5,673 nt of DNA from Comamonadaceae bacterium (GCA_947374105.1 CANCAO010000129.1:1-5673); one strand, 5' to 3'. Shown: positions 1 to 5,649, numbered from the stretch's first letter. Notes: generated by a model from the letters alone, not told the origin. Program-made: numbers and translations.

Positions 1-920
1 TCACGGTGAACAACGCACCCACCACGCTGCCCTACCACGCACTGGTGCTCGCCACCGGGGCTCAGGCTATTCGCGTGCCACTGCAAGGTGACGCGGTTGA
101 CCAAGTGCTATCGGTCAATTCATTACAAGACTATTCGGTCTTTCACGCCGGTTTGACGGGCACAAGCAGCTCTCAAAACAATAGCAAACCCAAACACCCC
201 AGCATCCTCATCATGGGCGCGGGCTTGATAGGTTGCGAGTTTGCCAACGATCTGGCGGGTGCAGGCTACCGCGTGCGCCTAGTGGACCCCGCTACCCGCC
301 CGCTGGCGACCCTGCTGCCCGAAGACGCCAGTGCCCAACTGCACGCGGCTCTACAAGGCCTGGGCGTGACGTTGGACTTGGGCCAAACCGTGGTGGCCAT
401 ACATCAGGCTGAGTCATCATCAGACACGGCTCTGCGAGCCACCCTGTCAGGGGGAGAGTCGGTCGATGCCGACATCGTGTTGTCCGCCATCGGCCTGCGC
501 GCCGACACCGCACTGGCCCAGGCGGCGGGCATCGCCTGCGAGCGCGGCATCCAAGTGGACGCTCAACTGCAAACCAGCGCACCCGGTGTGTACGCGCTGG
601 GCGACAGTGCGCAGTACCAAGCGGCAGGCAACCGCACCCTGCCCTACGTCATGCCCATCATGGCTGCCGCCCGGGCACTCGCCTCCACGCTGACGGGGCA
701 GTCCACCAAGGTCAAATTCCCCCTCATGCCCGTGGCCGTGAAAACACCCGCGCTGCCCCTGACCATCGCCCCACCGCTCCCCGGCACCTCCGGAGGCTGG
801 CAGACCGATAGCGATAGTGAATGGCACTGGCTGGACGATGAAGGCAAGTTGCGCGGCTTCACCTTGGCCGGTGCGGCCACGTCCAGACGGGCGAAGTTGG
901 TGGCCATGGTGACGCTTTAA
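1..920 (+). CDS. Rubredoxin--NAD(+) reductase-like FAD-dependent oxidoreductase, 5'-truncated by the window edge
   Basis: This is the C-terminal part (about 305 residues) of a pyridine nucleotide-disulfide-type flavoprotein. Family members of the RubB/AlkT type pass electrons from NAD(P)H through FAD to rubredoxin in the cytoplasm. Counting from the GTG at base 6, the motif LVLATGAQ lies near residues 13-20, and the second Rossmann glycine motif GAGLIG (NAD binding) near 71-76. The FAD-contacting GVYALGD lies near 194-200. The tail VAVKTPALPLTIAPP (about 243-257) is typical of rubredoxin reductases. The frame stays open to base 1 and the first FAD Rossmann motif is missing, so the GTG at base 6 is not the real start and about 80 residues lie outside the window. 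A serine- and asparagine-rich linker (about 51-66) separates the two halves. No rubredoxin gene is visible. A related ferredoxin or nitrite-type reductase is possible, but the C-terminus favours rubredoxin reductase. Confidence 0.85.
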   Translation, partial: TVNNAPTTLPYHALVLATGAQAIRVPLQGDAVDQVLSVNSLQDYSVFHAGLTGTSSSQNNSKPKHPSILIMGAGLIGCEFANDLAGAGYRVRLVDPATRPLATLLPEDASAQLHAALQGLGVTLDLGQTVVAIHQAESSSDTALRATLSGGESVDADIVLSAIGLRADTALAQAAGIACERGIQVDAQLQTSAPGVYALGDSAQYQAAGNRTLPYVMPIMAAARALASTLTGQSTKVKFPLMPVAVKTPALPLTIAPPLPGTSGGWQTDSDSEWHWLDDEGKLRGFTLAGAATSRRAKLVAMVTL

Positions 921-936
921 GTCATGGCGCTTTAAG
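906..936 (+). repeat. Imperfect tandem duplication over the reductase stop codon
   Basis: ATGG-TGA-CGCTTTAAG (906-921) is followed two bases later by ATGG-CGCTTTAAG (924-936). The second copy is the same apart from a 3-base deletion. The first copy contains the reductase TAA stop (918-920). The second copy also carries a TAA and extends to a near-palindrome, CGCTT-T-AAGCG (928-938). It looks like a small slippage duplication. No typical terminator is visible here. Confidence 0.5.
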
Positions 937-1054
937 CGTACCCCTTTGCCCTGTAGGCTGCGGTACCCCCACTATCATCCCTAAGCTGAACACAACCCCA
1001 GCCACCACAGCCGCCCAAGACTAAGCCCTGGCCCGCGCCTTCATCGCTAGAATC

Positions 1055-1299
1055 CCATTTTTTTAAAAATTCACACACCGATTTGACTCGTAGCGCAATG
1101 CTTATTTGCCTGTGTGTGGCCGGTGAAAATTCGCCCTATGGCCGCTGTGCTCAAACGTCACCGCCGAACCCGGCCCCTCAATCACGCGGCATCCCAGAGC
1201 CACCAACGCCACTTCAATTCGCGCCCACTCGATATTCCATTTAGTGGGCTCGGCAAACAAAGCGCCAATGGTCTTGTGGAAAAAATCTGTACTATCTAT
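1055..1299 (-). pseudogene. Decayed HicA-family toxin gene (premature stop, frameshift, no start codon)
   Basis: Reading the minus strand from base 1299 downwards gives a peptide resembling small HicA/YcfA-family mRNA-interferase toxins. It begins with HKTIGALFAEPTKWNIEW (bases 1278-1225), followed by an IEVALVALGCRVIEGPGSAV block. It ends with NFHRPHTGK (bases 1131-1105), the signature tail of the proteobacterial HicA subfamily. The next codon is TAA (1104-1102), where relatives have glutamate, so a single GAA-to-TAA change would explain it. ALRYE continues in the same frame (1101-1087). The expected VKSVCEFLKKW (1087-1055) then follows in another frame, so one base has been lost near 1087. 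No ATG or GTG precedes the homology; an ATA at 1299-1297 may be a mutated start. The combined length of about 82 codons matches the family. Three independent lesions make an active gene unlikely. Recognition is by memory of family motifs. No intact hicB is visible. Confidence 0.7.
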
Positions 1300-1302
1300 T
1301 CC

Positions 1303-1321
1303 GCAATAAGCTTTTTATTGC
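1303..1321. repeat. Perfect 7-bp inverted repeat upstream of the small peptide gene
   Basis: GCAATAA (1303-1309) and TTATTGC (1315-1321) are exact inverted copies around a 5-base centre (GCTTT). The right arm ends 33 bases before the ATG at 1355. It may be an operator or a 5'-leader hairpin. The stem has only two G-C pairs and no following T-run, so it is a poor terminator. Confidence 0.5.
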
Positions 1322-1342
1322 TTAGCAATTGTTTTACGAAAA

Positions 1343-1348
1343 AAGGAG
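1343..1348 (+). promoter_or_regulatory. Ribosome binding site of the 44-residue peptide gene
   Basis: AAGGAG sits six bases before the ATG at 1355, an almost ideal Shine-Dalgarno sequence and spacing. It is the main argument that this very short frame is really translated. Confidence 0.75.
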
Positions 1349-1354
1349 TATTTC

Positions 1355-1489
1355 ATGAAAAAAATCGCAATCGGTTTGGTTCTTTTGGCTGTGACCAGCA
1401 TGTCCTTCGCTGCGGGTTGCTGGCGCAATGGCAAGTACGTGAATGTTTGCGCGATTGACGCGCCGCAAGAGTCAACCGTTCAACTCTAA
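1355..1489 (+). CDS. Small exported peptide, 44 residues, unrecognised
   Basis: I do not recognise this gene. The frame begins with ATG at 1355 behind an AAGGAG and ends with TAA at 1487-1489. Residues 1-20 form a textbook signal peptide: the basic start MKK, a hydrophobic core IAIGLVLLAV, then SMSFA. Signal peptidase I could cut after SFA (residue 19). The sequence AAGC at 19-22 also weakly resembles a lipobox, so Cys22 could instead be lipidated. The mature part is about 23-25 residues, with Cys22 and Cys32 nine residues apart, which could form a disulfide. Aromatic and basic residues (CWRNGKY) are followed by a polar tail. The gene stands alone and converges on the bufferin operon. A cell-envelope or periplasmic micropeptide is the safest reading. 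A toxin, pheromone or metal-binding role is possible, but nothing here supports one over another. Confidence 0.7.
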   Translation: MKKIAIGLVLLAVTSMSFAAGCWRNGKYVNVCAIDAPQESTVQL

Positions 1490-1507
1490 GCTTTCGTCTA
1501 ACTCTAG

Positions 1508-1567
1508 GAAAATTCCAGCAGTTTCAAGCGCGCAGTACGGCGGCTTGTTAATTCGACTGGAATTTTC
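1508..1567. terminator. Candidate bidirectional terminator (11-bp inverted repeat)
   Basis: GAAAATTCCAG (1508-1518) and CTGGAATTTTC (1557-1567) are exact inverted copies 38 bases apart. Inside them a second stem can form between CAAGC-G-CGC (1525-1533) and GCGGCTTG (1540-1547), with a single bulged G. The A-tract on one arm and T-tract on the other give both strands a U-rich 3' arm. The structure lies between two convergent genes, the small peptide (ending at 1489) and the DoxX gene (ending at 1579). The long spacer and the lack of a clean T-run after the stem leave termination uncertain. Confidence 0.45.
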
Positions 1568-1578
1568 TTAAAAAATCT

Positions 1579-2103
1579 TCACACACCGTTTTGCTTCTCC
1601 CGCTGGGCAATCCAGTGGTCGATTGACACCTTCCCCGGCCCATACGCAACCAAGTACAACAGCACGGCCGCCCACACGCCATGTGTGGGGTACGCGCCGG
1701 GGTACACCAGCAGTTGAATCACCGCCGTCATGCCAAGCAAGGCCAGGGCGGACAGGCGTGTAGCCAGACCCAGCAAGATCAACACGGGGAAGAAGTGCTC
1801 AGCAAATGCGGCCATGGGCGCGGCGATTTCGGGGTCGATGAGGGGCAGGTGGTACTCGTCTTTGAACAGCGCCACCGCGCCGTCCGCCAAGCGCGGCCAG
1901 CCTAGGCTGAATTCACCACCGATGAGGTCGATCACGAAGCCTTCGATTTTGGTTTGCCCGGATTTCCAGAACACGGCGGCGATGGAGAAGCGGGCGATAA
2001 AGGCGATGAGCGAATTCGGGATGCGTTGGCACAGGCCGATAAAGGTTTGCGTCAAGTCCGTGAGCCTAGAGCGGTGCGCTGGGGTGTGGATAGAAAGGGT
2101 CAT
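1579..2103 (-). CDS. DoxX-family membrane protein of the bufferin operon (BufD/HvfX-like)
   Basis: This is a 174-residue integral inner-membrane protein of the DoxX family. The family signature appears in the first membrane segment (about 31-47, SLIAFIARFSIAAVF) followed by WKSGQTKIEGF. Three more hydrophobic segments lie at about 97-113, 116-134 and 141-157. The stretch AFAEHFFPVLILLGLATR is typical of the family. The start is supported by AAGGAG at 2118-2113, nine bases before the ATG; this site overlaps the TAA stop of the upstream bufC-like gene, and only 13 bases separate the two genes. That spacing makes it the last gene of the operon. DoxX-type proteins often accompany DUF2282/DUF692/DUF2063 clusters, where a role in maturation, redox supply or export of the peptide is suspected but not settled. 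The family assignment is firm and the role is inferred from the neighbours. Confidence 0.87.
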   Translation of the reverse strand: MTLSIHTPAHRSRLTDLTQTFIGLCQRIPNSLIAFIARFSIAAVFWKSGQTKIEGFVIDLIGGEFSLGWPRLADGAVALFKDEYHLPLIDPEIAAPMAAFAEHFFPVLILLGLATRLSALALLGMTAVIQLLVYPGAYPTHGVWAAVLLYLVAYGPGKVSIDHWIAQREKQNGV

Positions 2104-2116
2104 GAGCGGGGTCTCC

Positions 2117-2872
2117 TTAGTGAATTTGAAGGATCAGTTGTTGGCGAATCAAGGTGGCCAAAATGGTGGGTAAGTCAAAGTTGGCGTCGCTAGCGACAGC
2201 GTCGTCAACGGCTTGCGCCAGTGGTACACCGATCTGAAGCTGGTGCACAAAACCATGCTGTGCGGGGGTAATGGCTTGCAGCAAAACGTCTAGGCCGTCG
2301 CGGTAAATAAAAACCGATTCGGCCTGCATCGGATCGACATTTTCCAGCGCCATAGCGCCTTGGTGCGCGGCCCATAACGAGTAGGTTGCGAAGGGCGATG
2401 CAAGCACTTGAACGCTAGGGTGTAGCACTAACATGCGTTGCTCAAGTGCAGCGGGGTCGACCAGCGCGTGAACCAAGGTTTCGGCATCAATAGGCGCTGC
2501 ATCAGCGGCGTGGTAGCTGCGCACACGCAACATTTCCAGCCGCGCCACGTGGGGCAAATAAGGCAGCGAGGCGGCAGGCTCAAAGCCTGCGATGAAGTCG
2601 GGGAAGTGCTGGCCATACCAGATCAACACCCGTGTTTGCGGTGGGTGGTTTTGCACAAACACCTGGGCCATGGCACGGAAAAACTCGGGACCGACGAGTT
2701 CTTGTGTGACGGCAAATGTATCAGCCAGCGCGTCCACCAAGGAGGCCATGACGTTGTTGCGATAAACAGAAAAGCGCTGGGCCACGTCGGATTGATTCCA
2801 GCTCGTCAAGCCCGATGGGCACGCTTGGGTAGGGTCGATCAAGGCGCTGGCAAAGACCGTTTGCAGGTTCAT
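2117..2872 (-). CDS. bufC: DUF2063 (HvfC/BufC-type) partner protein of the MNIO maturase
   Basis: This 251-residue protein has the N-terminal DUF2063 domain, now named HvfC/BufC. Family marks are RFSVYRNNV (about 33-41), [11 protein letters not shown] (60-70) and YLPHVARLE (105-113). The C-terminal half (about 130-251) is less conserved and I cannot assign motifs there. In MNIO systems this protein pairs with the iron oxygenase and is thought to help recognise or deliver the precursor peptide; older annotations call it a putative DNA-binding protein. Its ATG overlaps the TGA of the MNIO gene by four bases (ATGA, 2872-2869), which suggests translational coupling and a fixed ratio of the two proteins. 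Only a weak GGTGG (2884-2880) precedes it, in line with coupling. The gene is intact. The symbol follows the bufferin naming and rests on context as well as domain. Confidence 0.87.
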   Translation of the reverse strand: MNLQTVFASALIDPTQACPSGLTSWNQSDVAQRFSVYRNNVMASLVDALADTFAVTQELVGPEFFRAMAQVFVQNHPPQTRVLIWYGQHFPDFIAGFEPAASLPYLPHVARLEMLRVRSYHAADAAPIDAETLVHALVDPAALEQRMLVLHPSVQVLASPFATYSLWAAHQGAMALENVDPMQAESVFIYRDGLDVLLQAITPAQHGFVHQLQIGVPLAQAVDDAVASDANFDLPTILATLIRQQLILQIH

Positions 2873-3744
2873 GTTGTGGCCACCAATAAGGACTGCAATT
2901 GCCGATCTGCGATGGTGGCTTCTTGCACAAGTACATCAAGGGCAGGCACGTCGCTGTCCCGCTCAATCAGCGTGGGGATAGGCCCAGTGATCTCTAACGT
3001 GTAGGCGTACAAATCCCAAACTTCATCACTTACGGGTGATCCGTGGTTGTCAATGAGCAAGGGAGCACCCAGGCTGTCGGTTTGTTCAGAAAATCCTGCC
3101 AGATGAATCTCGCCCACTCGCGCCAGCGGCAGGGCACGCAGGTAGGCGCGCGGGTCGCGCCCGTGGTTGGTGCAAGACACGTGGATGTTGTTCACGTCCA
3201 GTAGCAGGCTGCATCCGGTGCGCCGAATCACCTCGGTGATGAAGCTCGCTTCGTCTATAGCGGATTCAGCAAACTCGATGTAGGTGGCCGGGTTCTCCAG
3301 CAGCATGCGGCGTTTGAGGTGCGTCTGCACTTGATCGATGTGATCGCACACACGCTGCAAAGTGGCTGCGGTGTAGGGCAAGGGCAGCAGGTCGTTTAAA
3401 AAAATGTCGCCGTGCGTGGACCAAGCCAAGTGCTCGGAAAACGATTGGGGCTGGTAGCGGTCTAGCAGTTGCTTTAGCGCGTTCAAATGCGCAAGGTCCA
3501 GAGGCGCATCTGCGCCAATGGAGAGCGCCACGCCATGTACTGACAGCGGGTAGTGCTCACGAATGCGGGTGAGGTAGTGGTGAAACGGGCCACCATCTAC
3601 CAGGTAGTTTTCGGCATGAATTTCAAAGAAACCGATGTCGGGTGTTGCCTCGACAATCTCAGCAAAATGGCAAGACTTCAGCCCCACACCGGCCCGCTTG
3701 GGCAGGGTGGGTGAGCTGGACCAGTGAGACACGGTGCGACTCAT
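2869..3744 (-). CDS. bufB: DUF692 multinuclear non-heme iron oxygenase (MNIO), bufferin maturase
   Basis: This 291-residue enzyme belongs to the DUF692/UPF0276 family, TIM-barrel oxygenases that bind two or three iron ions. Members modify cysteines of precursor peptides; MbnB of methanobactin synthesis is the best-known relative, and bufferin maturases form thiooxazole rings. Expected metal-ligand positions all appear present: the His of GLKSCH (26), EIHAENY (41-47), SVHG (68-71), SEHLAW (103-108), LENPATY (149-155), [10 protein letters not shown] (181-190), GEIHLAGFS (211-219), DNHGSP (232-237) and ERDSDVP (261-267). The start at 3744 fits the family N-terminus, PKRAGVGLK, although no strong Shine-Dalgarno is visible. 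It lies 29 bases after the precursor gene and overlaps bufC by four bases. The cytoplasmic partner is the bufC product and the probable substrate is the product of the gene just upstream. The enzyme class is near certain; the exact modification is inferred. Confidence 0.92.
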   Translation of the reverse strand: MSRTVSHWSSSPTLPKRAGVGLKSCHFAEIVEATPDIGFFEIHAENYLVDGGPFHHYLTRIREHYPLSVHGVALSIGADAPLDLAHLNALKQLLDRYQPQSFSEHLAWSTHGDIFLNDLLPLPYTAATLQRVCDHIDQVQTHLKRRMLLENPATYIEFAESAIDEASFITEVIRRTGCSLLLDVNNIHVSCTNHGRDPRAYLRALPLARVGEIHLAGFSEQTDSLGAPLLIDNHGSPVSDEVWDLYAYTLEITGPIPTLIERDSDVPALDVLVQEATIADRQLQSLLVATT

Positions 3745-3773
3745 TTGAAGTGCTTGTTGATATCAGAAAAAAC

Positions 3774-4082
3774 TCAAGCCATTTTTTCTTTAAAAGCCAT
3801 AAGTTGGCCCATGCCGGTGGGCGACTTCGGTGAAGCGGTTTTCTCGCAAGTGCCTTTGGGCACCATCTTCCAGGCGTTGGCTTGGTGGTCTACTTTTGAG
3901 GTTCCTGCGCAGGTGGTGCCAGCACCCGCAGCGCAATCGTTTTTACCTTTGAGGGCGACGCCAAAGCATTTCTCATTGTCTGCCATTTGTGCGGAAACGG
4001 GGGCGCTGGCCAGTGTTAGCGCTGCGCCCAGAGCGAGTGTCAAAGCGGCGGCGGATGCAAAGCGGGTCGTTGTTGAGGTCAT
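3774..4082 (-). CDS. bufA1: DUF2282 bufferin-type metallophore precursor (BufA1-like)
   Basis: This is a 102-residue exported peptide precursor of the DUF2282 family. An AGGAG lies six bases before the ATG at 4082. An in-frame ATG at 4130 would add 16 residues, but it has no ribosome binding site and would spoil the signal peptide. Residues 1-31 form a signal peptide ending in APVSA. The mature part holds four cysteines at 39, 50, 58 and 79 in the family context EKCFG, GKNDCA, TTCAGTS and PKGTCE, with the conserved stretch [15 protein letters not shown] (61-75). In described bufferins some cysteines become thiooxazoles and the modified peptide binds copper in the periplasm. This is the first gene of the operon, with the modifying enzyme directly after it and no terminator in the 29-base gap. 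The tail after Cys79 is lysine-rich and poor in motifs. Family is clear; copper as ligand is inferred from relatives. Confidence 0.9.
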   Translation of the reverse strand: MTSTTTRFASAAALTLALGAALTLASAPVSAQMADNEKCFGVALKGKNDCAAGAGTTCAGTSKVDHQANAWKMVPKGTCEKTASPKSPTGMGQLMAFKEKMA

Positions 4083-4088
4083 GTCATT

Positions 4089-4093
4089 CTCCT
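4089..4093 (-). promoter_or_regulatory. Ribosome binding site that fixes the bufferin precursor start
   Basis: AGGAG on the minus strand, six bases before the ATG at 4082. The alternative upstream ATG at 4130 has no such site, so the shorter 102-residue product with the signal peptide at its very N-terminus is preferred. Confidence 0.75.
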
Positions 4094-4114
4094 GAAGAAA
4101 GTTGAATAGAGGTT

Positions 4115-4153
4115 CATCACAATTCAGCATGCACTTCGTGCTTTGCTGTGATG
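4115..4153 (-). promoter_or_regulatory. Imperfect hairpin in the bufferin operon leader
   Basis: Three nested stem segments face each other. CATCA (4115-4119) pairs with TGATG (4149-4153), CAGCA (4125-4129) with TGCTG (4144-4148), and GCAC (4131-4134) with GTGC (4138-4141) around a TTC loop. That gives 14 base pairs over 39 bases, interrupted by a 5-base bulge and a small internal loop. It lies 32 bases upstream of the bufferin ATG, within the likely 5' leader. It might stabilise the mRNA, hold a regulator, or act as a DNA operator. No known riboswitch is recognised. Confidence 0.45.
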
Positions 4154-4157
4154 GTGA

Positions 4158-4182
4158 GTCGCAGCATCTGGATTTTTCTTAC
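4158..4182 (-). promoter_or_regulatory. Possible ECF-sigma-type promoter of the bufferin operon
   Basis: On the minus strand GTAAGA (4182-4177) is followed, 15 bases later, by CGAC (4161-4158). This resembles the GTAAC / CGWM pattern of ECF-sigma promoters. Bufferin operons in some proteobacteria, notably the SigF/NrsF regulon of Caulobacter, are controlled by ECF factors. Transcription would start near 4151, at the foot of the leader hairpin, leaving a leader of roughly 70 bases. No sigma or anti-sigma gene is in the window. The assignment is by eye and weak. Confidence 0.3.
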
Positions 4183-4241
4183 AACTTTTGCGAAAAAATT
4201 TCCAACGCCAACAACCCCGCTCGTCCTTTCGCTCACACCCC

Positions 4242-4272
4242 TTGACCCAAGCAAACTTAAAATGCGAAGAAT
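4242..4272 (+). promoter_or_regulatory. Weak sigma70-like promoter of the Bug receptor gene
   Basis: TTGACC (4242-4247) is a good -35 box. AAGAAT (4267-4272), 19 bases further on, matches the -10 consensus at four of six positions. The start of transcription would be near 4279, about 25 bases before the ATG at 4304. The long spacer weakens the call; TAAAAT at 4258-4263 is a better -10 box but has no partner at the right distance. Confidence 0.3.
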
Positions 4273-4303
4273 ATTTCGTCGGCACCCTTTTGTGAGAAAC
4301 CTC

Positions 4304-5290
4304 ATGCACCCTTACCGTCTGATCAGTCGCTTCTCACTGGCGTTTGGGATGCTGCCCTTGATCCTTGTACCCATCTGTTTGCAGGCACAAGAAGCCACCT
4401 GGCCGCAACGCACGGTCAAAGTGGTGGTGCCTTACGCGGCGGGTGGCAGTTCTGACACCTTGGGTCGCTTGGCTGCGCTGGGTTTGACCGAGATCTTCAA
4501 GCAGCCCTTTGTGATTGAGAACAAAGGCGGCGCTGGGGGTGTGATTGGCTCGCAACAGGTGGCCAAGACCGCGCCCGATGGCTACAACCTGGTGGTCTCG
4601 GGCGTGGGCTCACACGTGATTGCCCCGGCTGAGAACCCCAAGGCCTTTGACCCGATGAAGGACTTCACTCACATTGCCATCCTGGGCGGCCCGCCGATTG
4701 TGTTGGCCGTCAATGCTGATTTACCCATCACCGACATCAAAAGTTTTTTGGCCTACGCCAAGCGCACGCCCAATGGCATCAGCTGGGGCTCGCCCGGCAA
4801 GGGCACGCATGGCTATTTGATTGGTGAGAGCTTTGAGTTGCTGACCAAGACCCCCATGGTGCATGTGGCCTACAAGGGCGCAGCACCTGCAGTAGCGGAT
4901 TTGGTGGCGGGCCACATACCTGCCTCATTCACCACGCTGAGCACGGCTAGCACGCACATCCAGTCGGGGCGCTTGCGGGCGCTGGCCACCACGGGTTCCA
5001 AGCGTTTGCCAGATTTCCCGAATGTGCCGACCTTTGCCGAGTTGGGCTACCCCAAACTCACCTCGGTCACCTGGTTTTCTTTGTCGGGCCCAGCCGGTAT
5101 GCCACCTGCTTTGGTGAACCGCATCAACGTGGCAGTGCGCAAAGTCATGCACGCGCCGCATGCGCAAGAACAACTTGCGAAGTCGTCGATGGAAACGTTT
5201 GACTGGGATGTGGCCCGCGTCAATCAGTTCTTTGCGGAAGAGATCGCGCTGTGGACGCCCCGGGTACGCAATATCAAGCCGGACAACTGA
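4304..5290 (+). CDS. Bug/TctC-family tripartite tricarboxylate transporter substrate-binding protein
   Basis: This is a periplasmic solute-binding receptor of the Bug (TctC) family, 328 residues, the usual size. From the ATG at 4304 the first 29 or so residues are a signal peptide: basic MHPYRLISR, hydrophobic FSLAFGMLPLILVPICL, then a cut near LQAQ-EA. Family marks follow: WPQRTVKVVVPYAAGGSSDTL (about 32-52), VIENKGGAGGVIG (69-81), APDGYN (90-95), WGSPGKGTHGYL (163-174), HVAYKGAAPAV (189-199) and FPNVPTFAELGYP (235-247). The frame is open further upstream to 4148, but those residues would put about 50 amino acids before the signal peptide, so a start there is rejected; the ATG at 4262 is possible but has no better ribosome site. 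Such receptors bind carboxylates, often dicarboxylates or aromatic acids. No membrane partner genes are nearby, as is common for orphan Bug proteins in Burkholderiales. The ligand cannot be predicted. Confidence 0.9.
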   Translation: MHPYRLISRFSLAFGMLPLILVPICLQAQEATWPQRTVKVVVPYAAGGSSDTLGRLAALGLTEIFKQPFVIENKGGAGGVIGSQQVAKTAPDGYNLVVSGVGSHVIAPAENPKAFDPMKDFTHIAILGGPPIVLAVNADLPITDIKSFLAYAKRTPNGISWGSPGKGTHGYLIGESFELLTKTPMVHVAYKGAAPAVADLVAGHIPASFTTLSTASTHIQSGRLRALATTGSKRLPDFPNVPTFAELGYPKLTSVTWFSLSGPAGMPPALVNRINVAVRKVMHAPHAQEQLAKSSMETFDWDVARVNQFFAEEIALWTPRVRNIKPDN

Positions 5291-5292
5291 GC

Positions 5293-5610
5293 TCAGGCTT
5301 CGATGGAGATGGCACCTGCCTCTTGGAGGGTCTTGTAGGTTTTGATCGGGATCATGCACGGGGCCACAACGGCCTCACCAGTTCGGATATTGAAGGCACC
5401 GTTGTGAAAATCACACTCAACCAAGTCACCGTCCACCTCACCCTCTGATAAGGAACCTGGGCCATGCGTACAAGCATCGTCCGTGACAAAAAACTCGCCG
5501 TCAATATTGAACACTGCCAGCGTCAACCCTTCTTTTTCAACCTTGATGACCTTGCCGGGTGCCACGTCAGACGCTTGGCACAAGGCGAGATATTTGCAAG
5601 GACCTGACAT
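5293..5610 (-). CDS. Rieske [2Fe-2S] ferredoxin of the aromatic-ring dioxygenase type
   Basis: This 105-residue soluble ferredoxin carries a Rieske cluster motif: Cys47-Thr-His49 in ACTHGPGSL, then 16 residues, then Cys66-Asp-Phe-His69 in ECDFHNGAF. The two cysteines and two histidines bind the [2Fe-2S] centre. Length and sequence, including FNIRTGEAV and the C-terminal PIKTY, match ferredoxin components of non-heme iron ring-hydroxylating dioxygenases of the naphthalene or salicylate type. These pass electrons from a reductase to the oxygenase. AGGAG at 5622-5618, seven bases before the ATG, supports the start. No oxygenase subunits are in the window; they could lie beyond either end or be encoded elsewhere. 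The gene faces the Bug receptor gene with two bases between stop codons and no terminator between them. A nitrite-reductase small-subunit role is less likely given the short, compact form. Confidence 0.87.
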   Translation of the reverse strand: MSGPCKYLALCQASDVAPGKVIKVEKEGLTLAVFNIDGEFFVTDDACTHGPGSLSEGEVDGDLVECDFHNGAFNIRTGEAVVAPCMIPIKTYKTLQEAGAISIEA

Positions 5611-5643
5611 ATAAAAACTCCTGTTGACAATAACAAGCTTGGG

Positions 5644-5649
5644 ATGATA
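5644..5649 (-). promoter_or_regulatory. Possible -10 box for the Rieske ferredoxin gene
   Basis: TATCAT on the minus strand (5649-5644) matches five of six consensus positions and lies 33 bases upstream of the ferredoxin ATG. The matching -35 position (about 5672-5667, TGTTCT) is poor and close to the window edge, so the call rests on the -10 box alone. Confidence 0.3.

Larger units (their letters stand above)
921..1354. other. Gene-poor stretch between the reductase and the small exported peptide
   Basis: No intact gene is supported in this 434-base stretch. Its middle holds the HicA-like relic (about 1055-1299, minus strand), and its right end holds a 7-bp hairpin (1303-1321) and the ribosome binding site of the next gene. 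The left part, about 937-1054, contains nothing I recognise: no terminator, no RNA gene, and only an isolated TAGAAT (1048-1053) without a matching -35 box. The right end, from about 1280, is clearly more AT-rich than the flanking genes. Confidence 0.6.

Noticed and set aside
937..1054. A remnant of a hicB antitoxin gene downstream of the HicA relic
   Set aside because: Only a few residues (KGYA before a stop, minus strand) recall a HicB N-terminus. This is too short to separate from chance.
1114..1458. A 114-codon open frame on the + strand
   Set aside because: It lies antisense to the HicA-like relic, overlaps the better-supported small peptide in another frame, has no ribosome site, and its translation resembles no protein family.
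1494..1567. An integron attC site, suggested by GTCTAAC next to an inverted repeat
   Set aside because: The matching GTTAGAC core is absent after the right arm, and the stem does not have the spacing or extrahelical bases of attC sites.
1070..1588. An exact 11-base direct repeat, TTCACACACCG, at 1070-1080 and 1578-1588, suggesting an insertion or a duplicated DoxX gene end
   Set aside because: The first copy is explained as part of the HicA relic and the second as the end of the DoxX gene. Similarity fades on both sides, and translation upstream of the first copy shows no DoxX sequence.
4083..4130. A longer bufferin precursor starting at the ATG at 4130
   Set aside because: There is no ribosome site before it, it would place 16 residues ahead of the signal peptide, and the good AGGAG lies inside this extension in front of the ATG at 4082.
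4148..4303. An N-terminal extension of the Bug receptor to the first in-frame ATG at 4148
   Set aside because: It would bury the signal peptide more than 50 residues into the protein, make it longer than the family, and start inside the bufferin leader hairpin.
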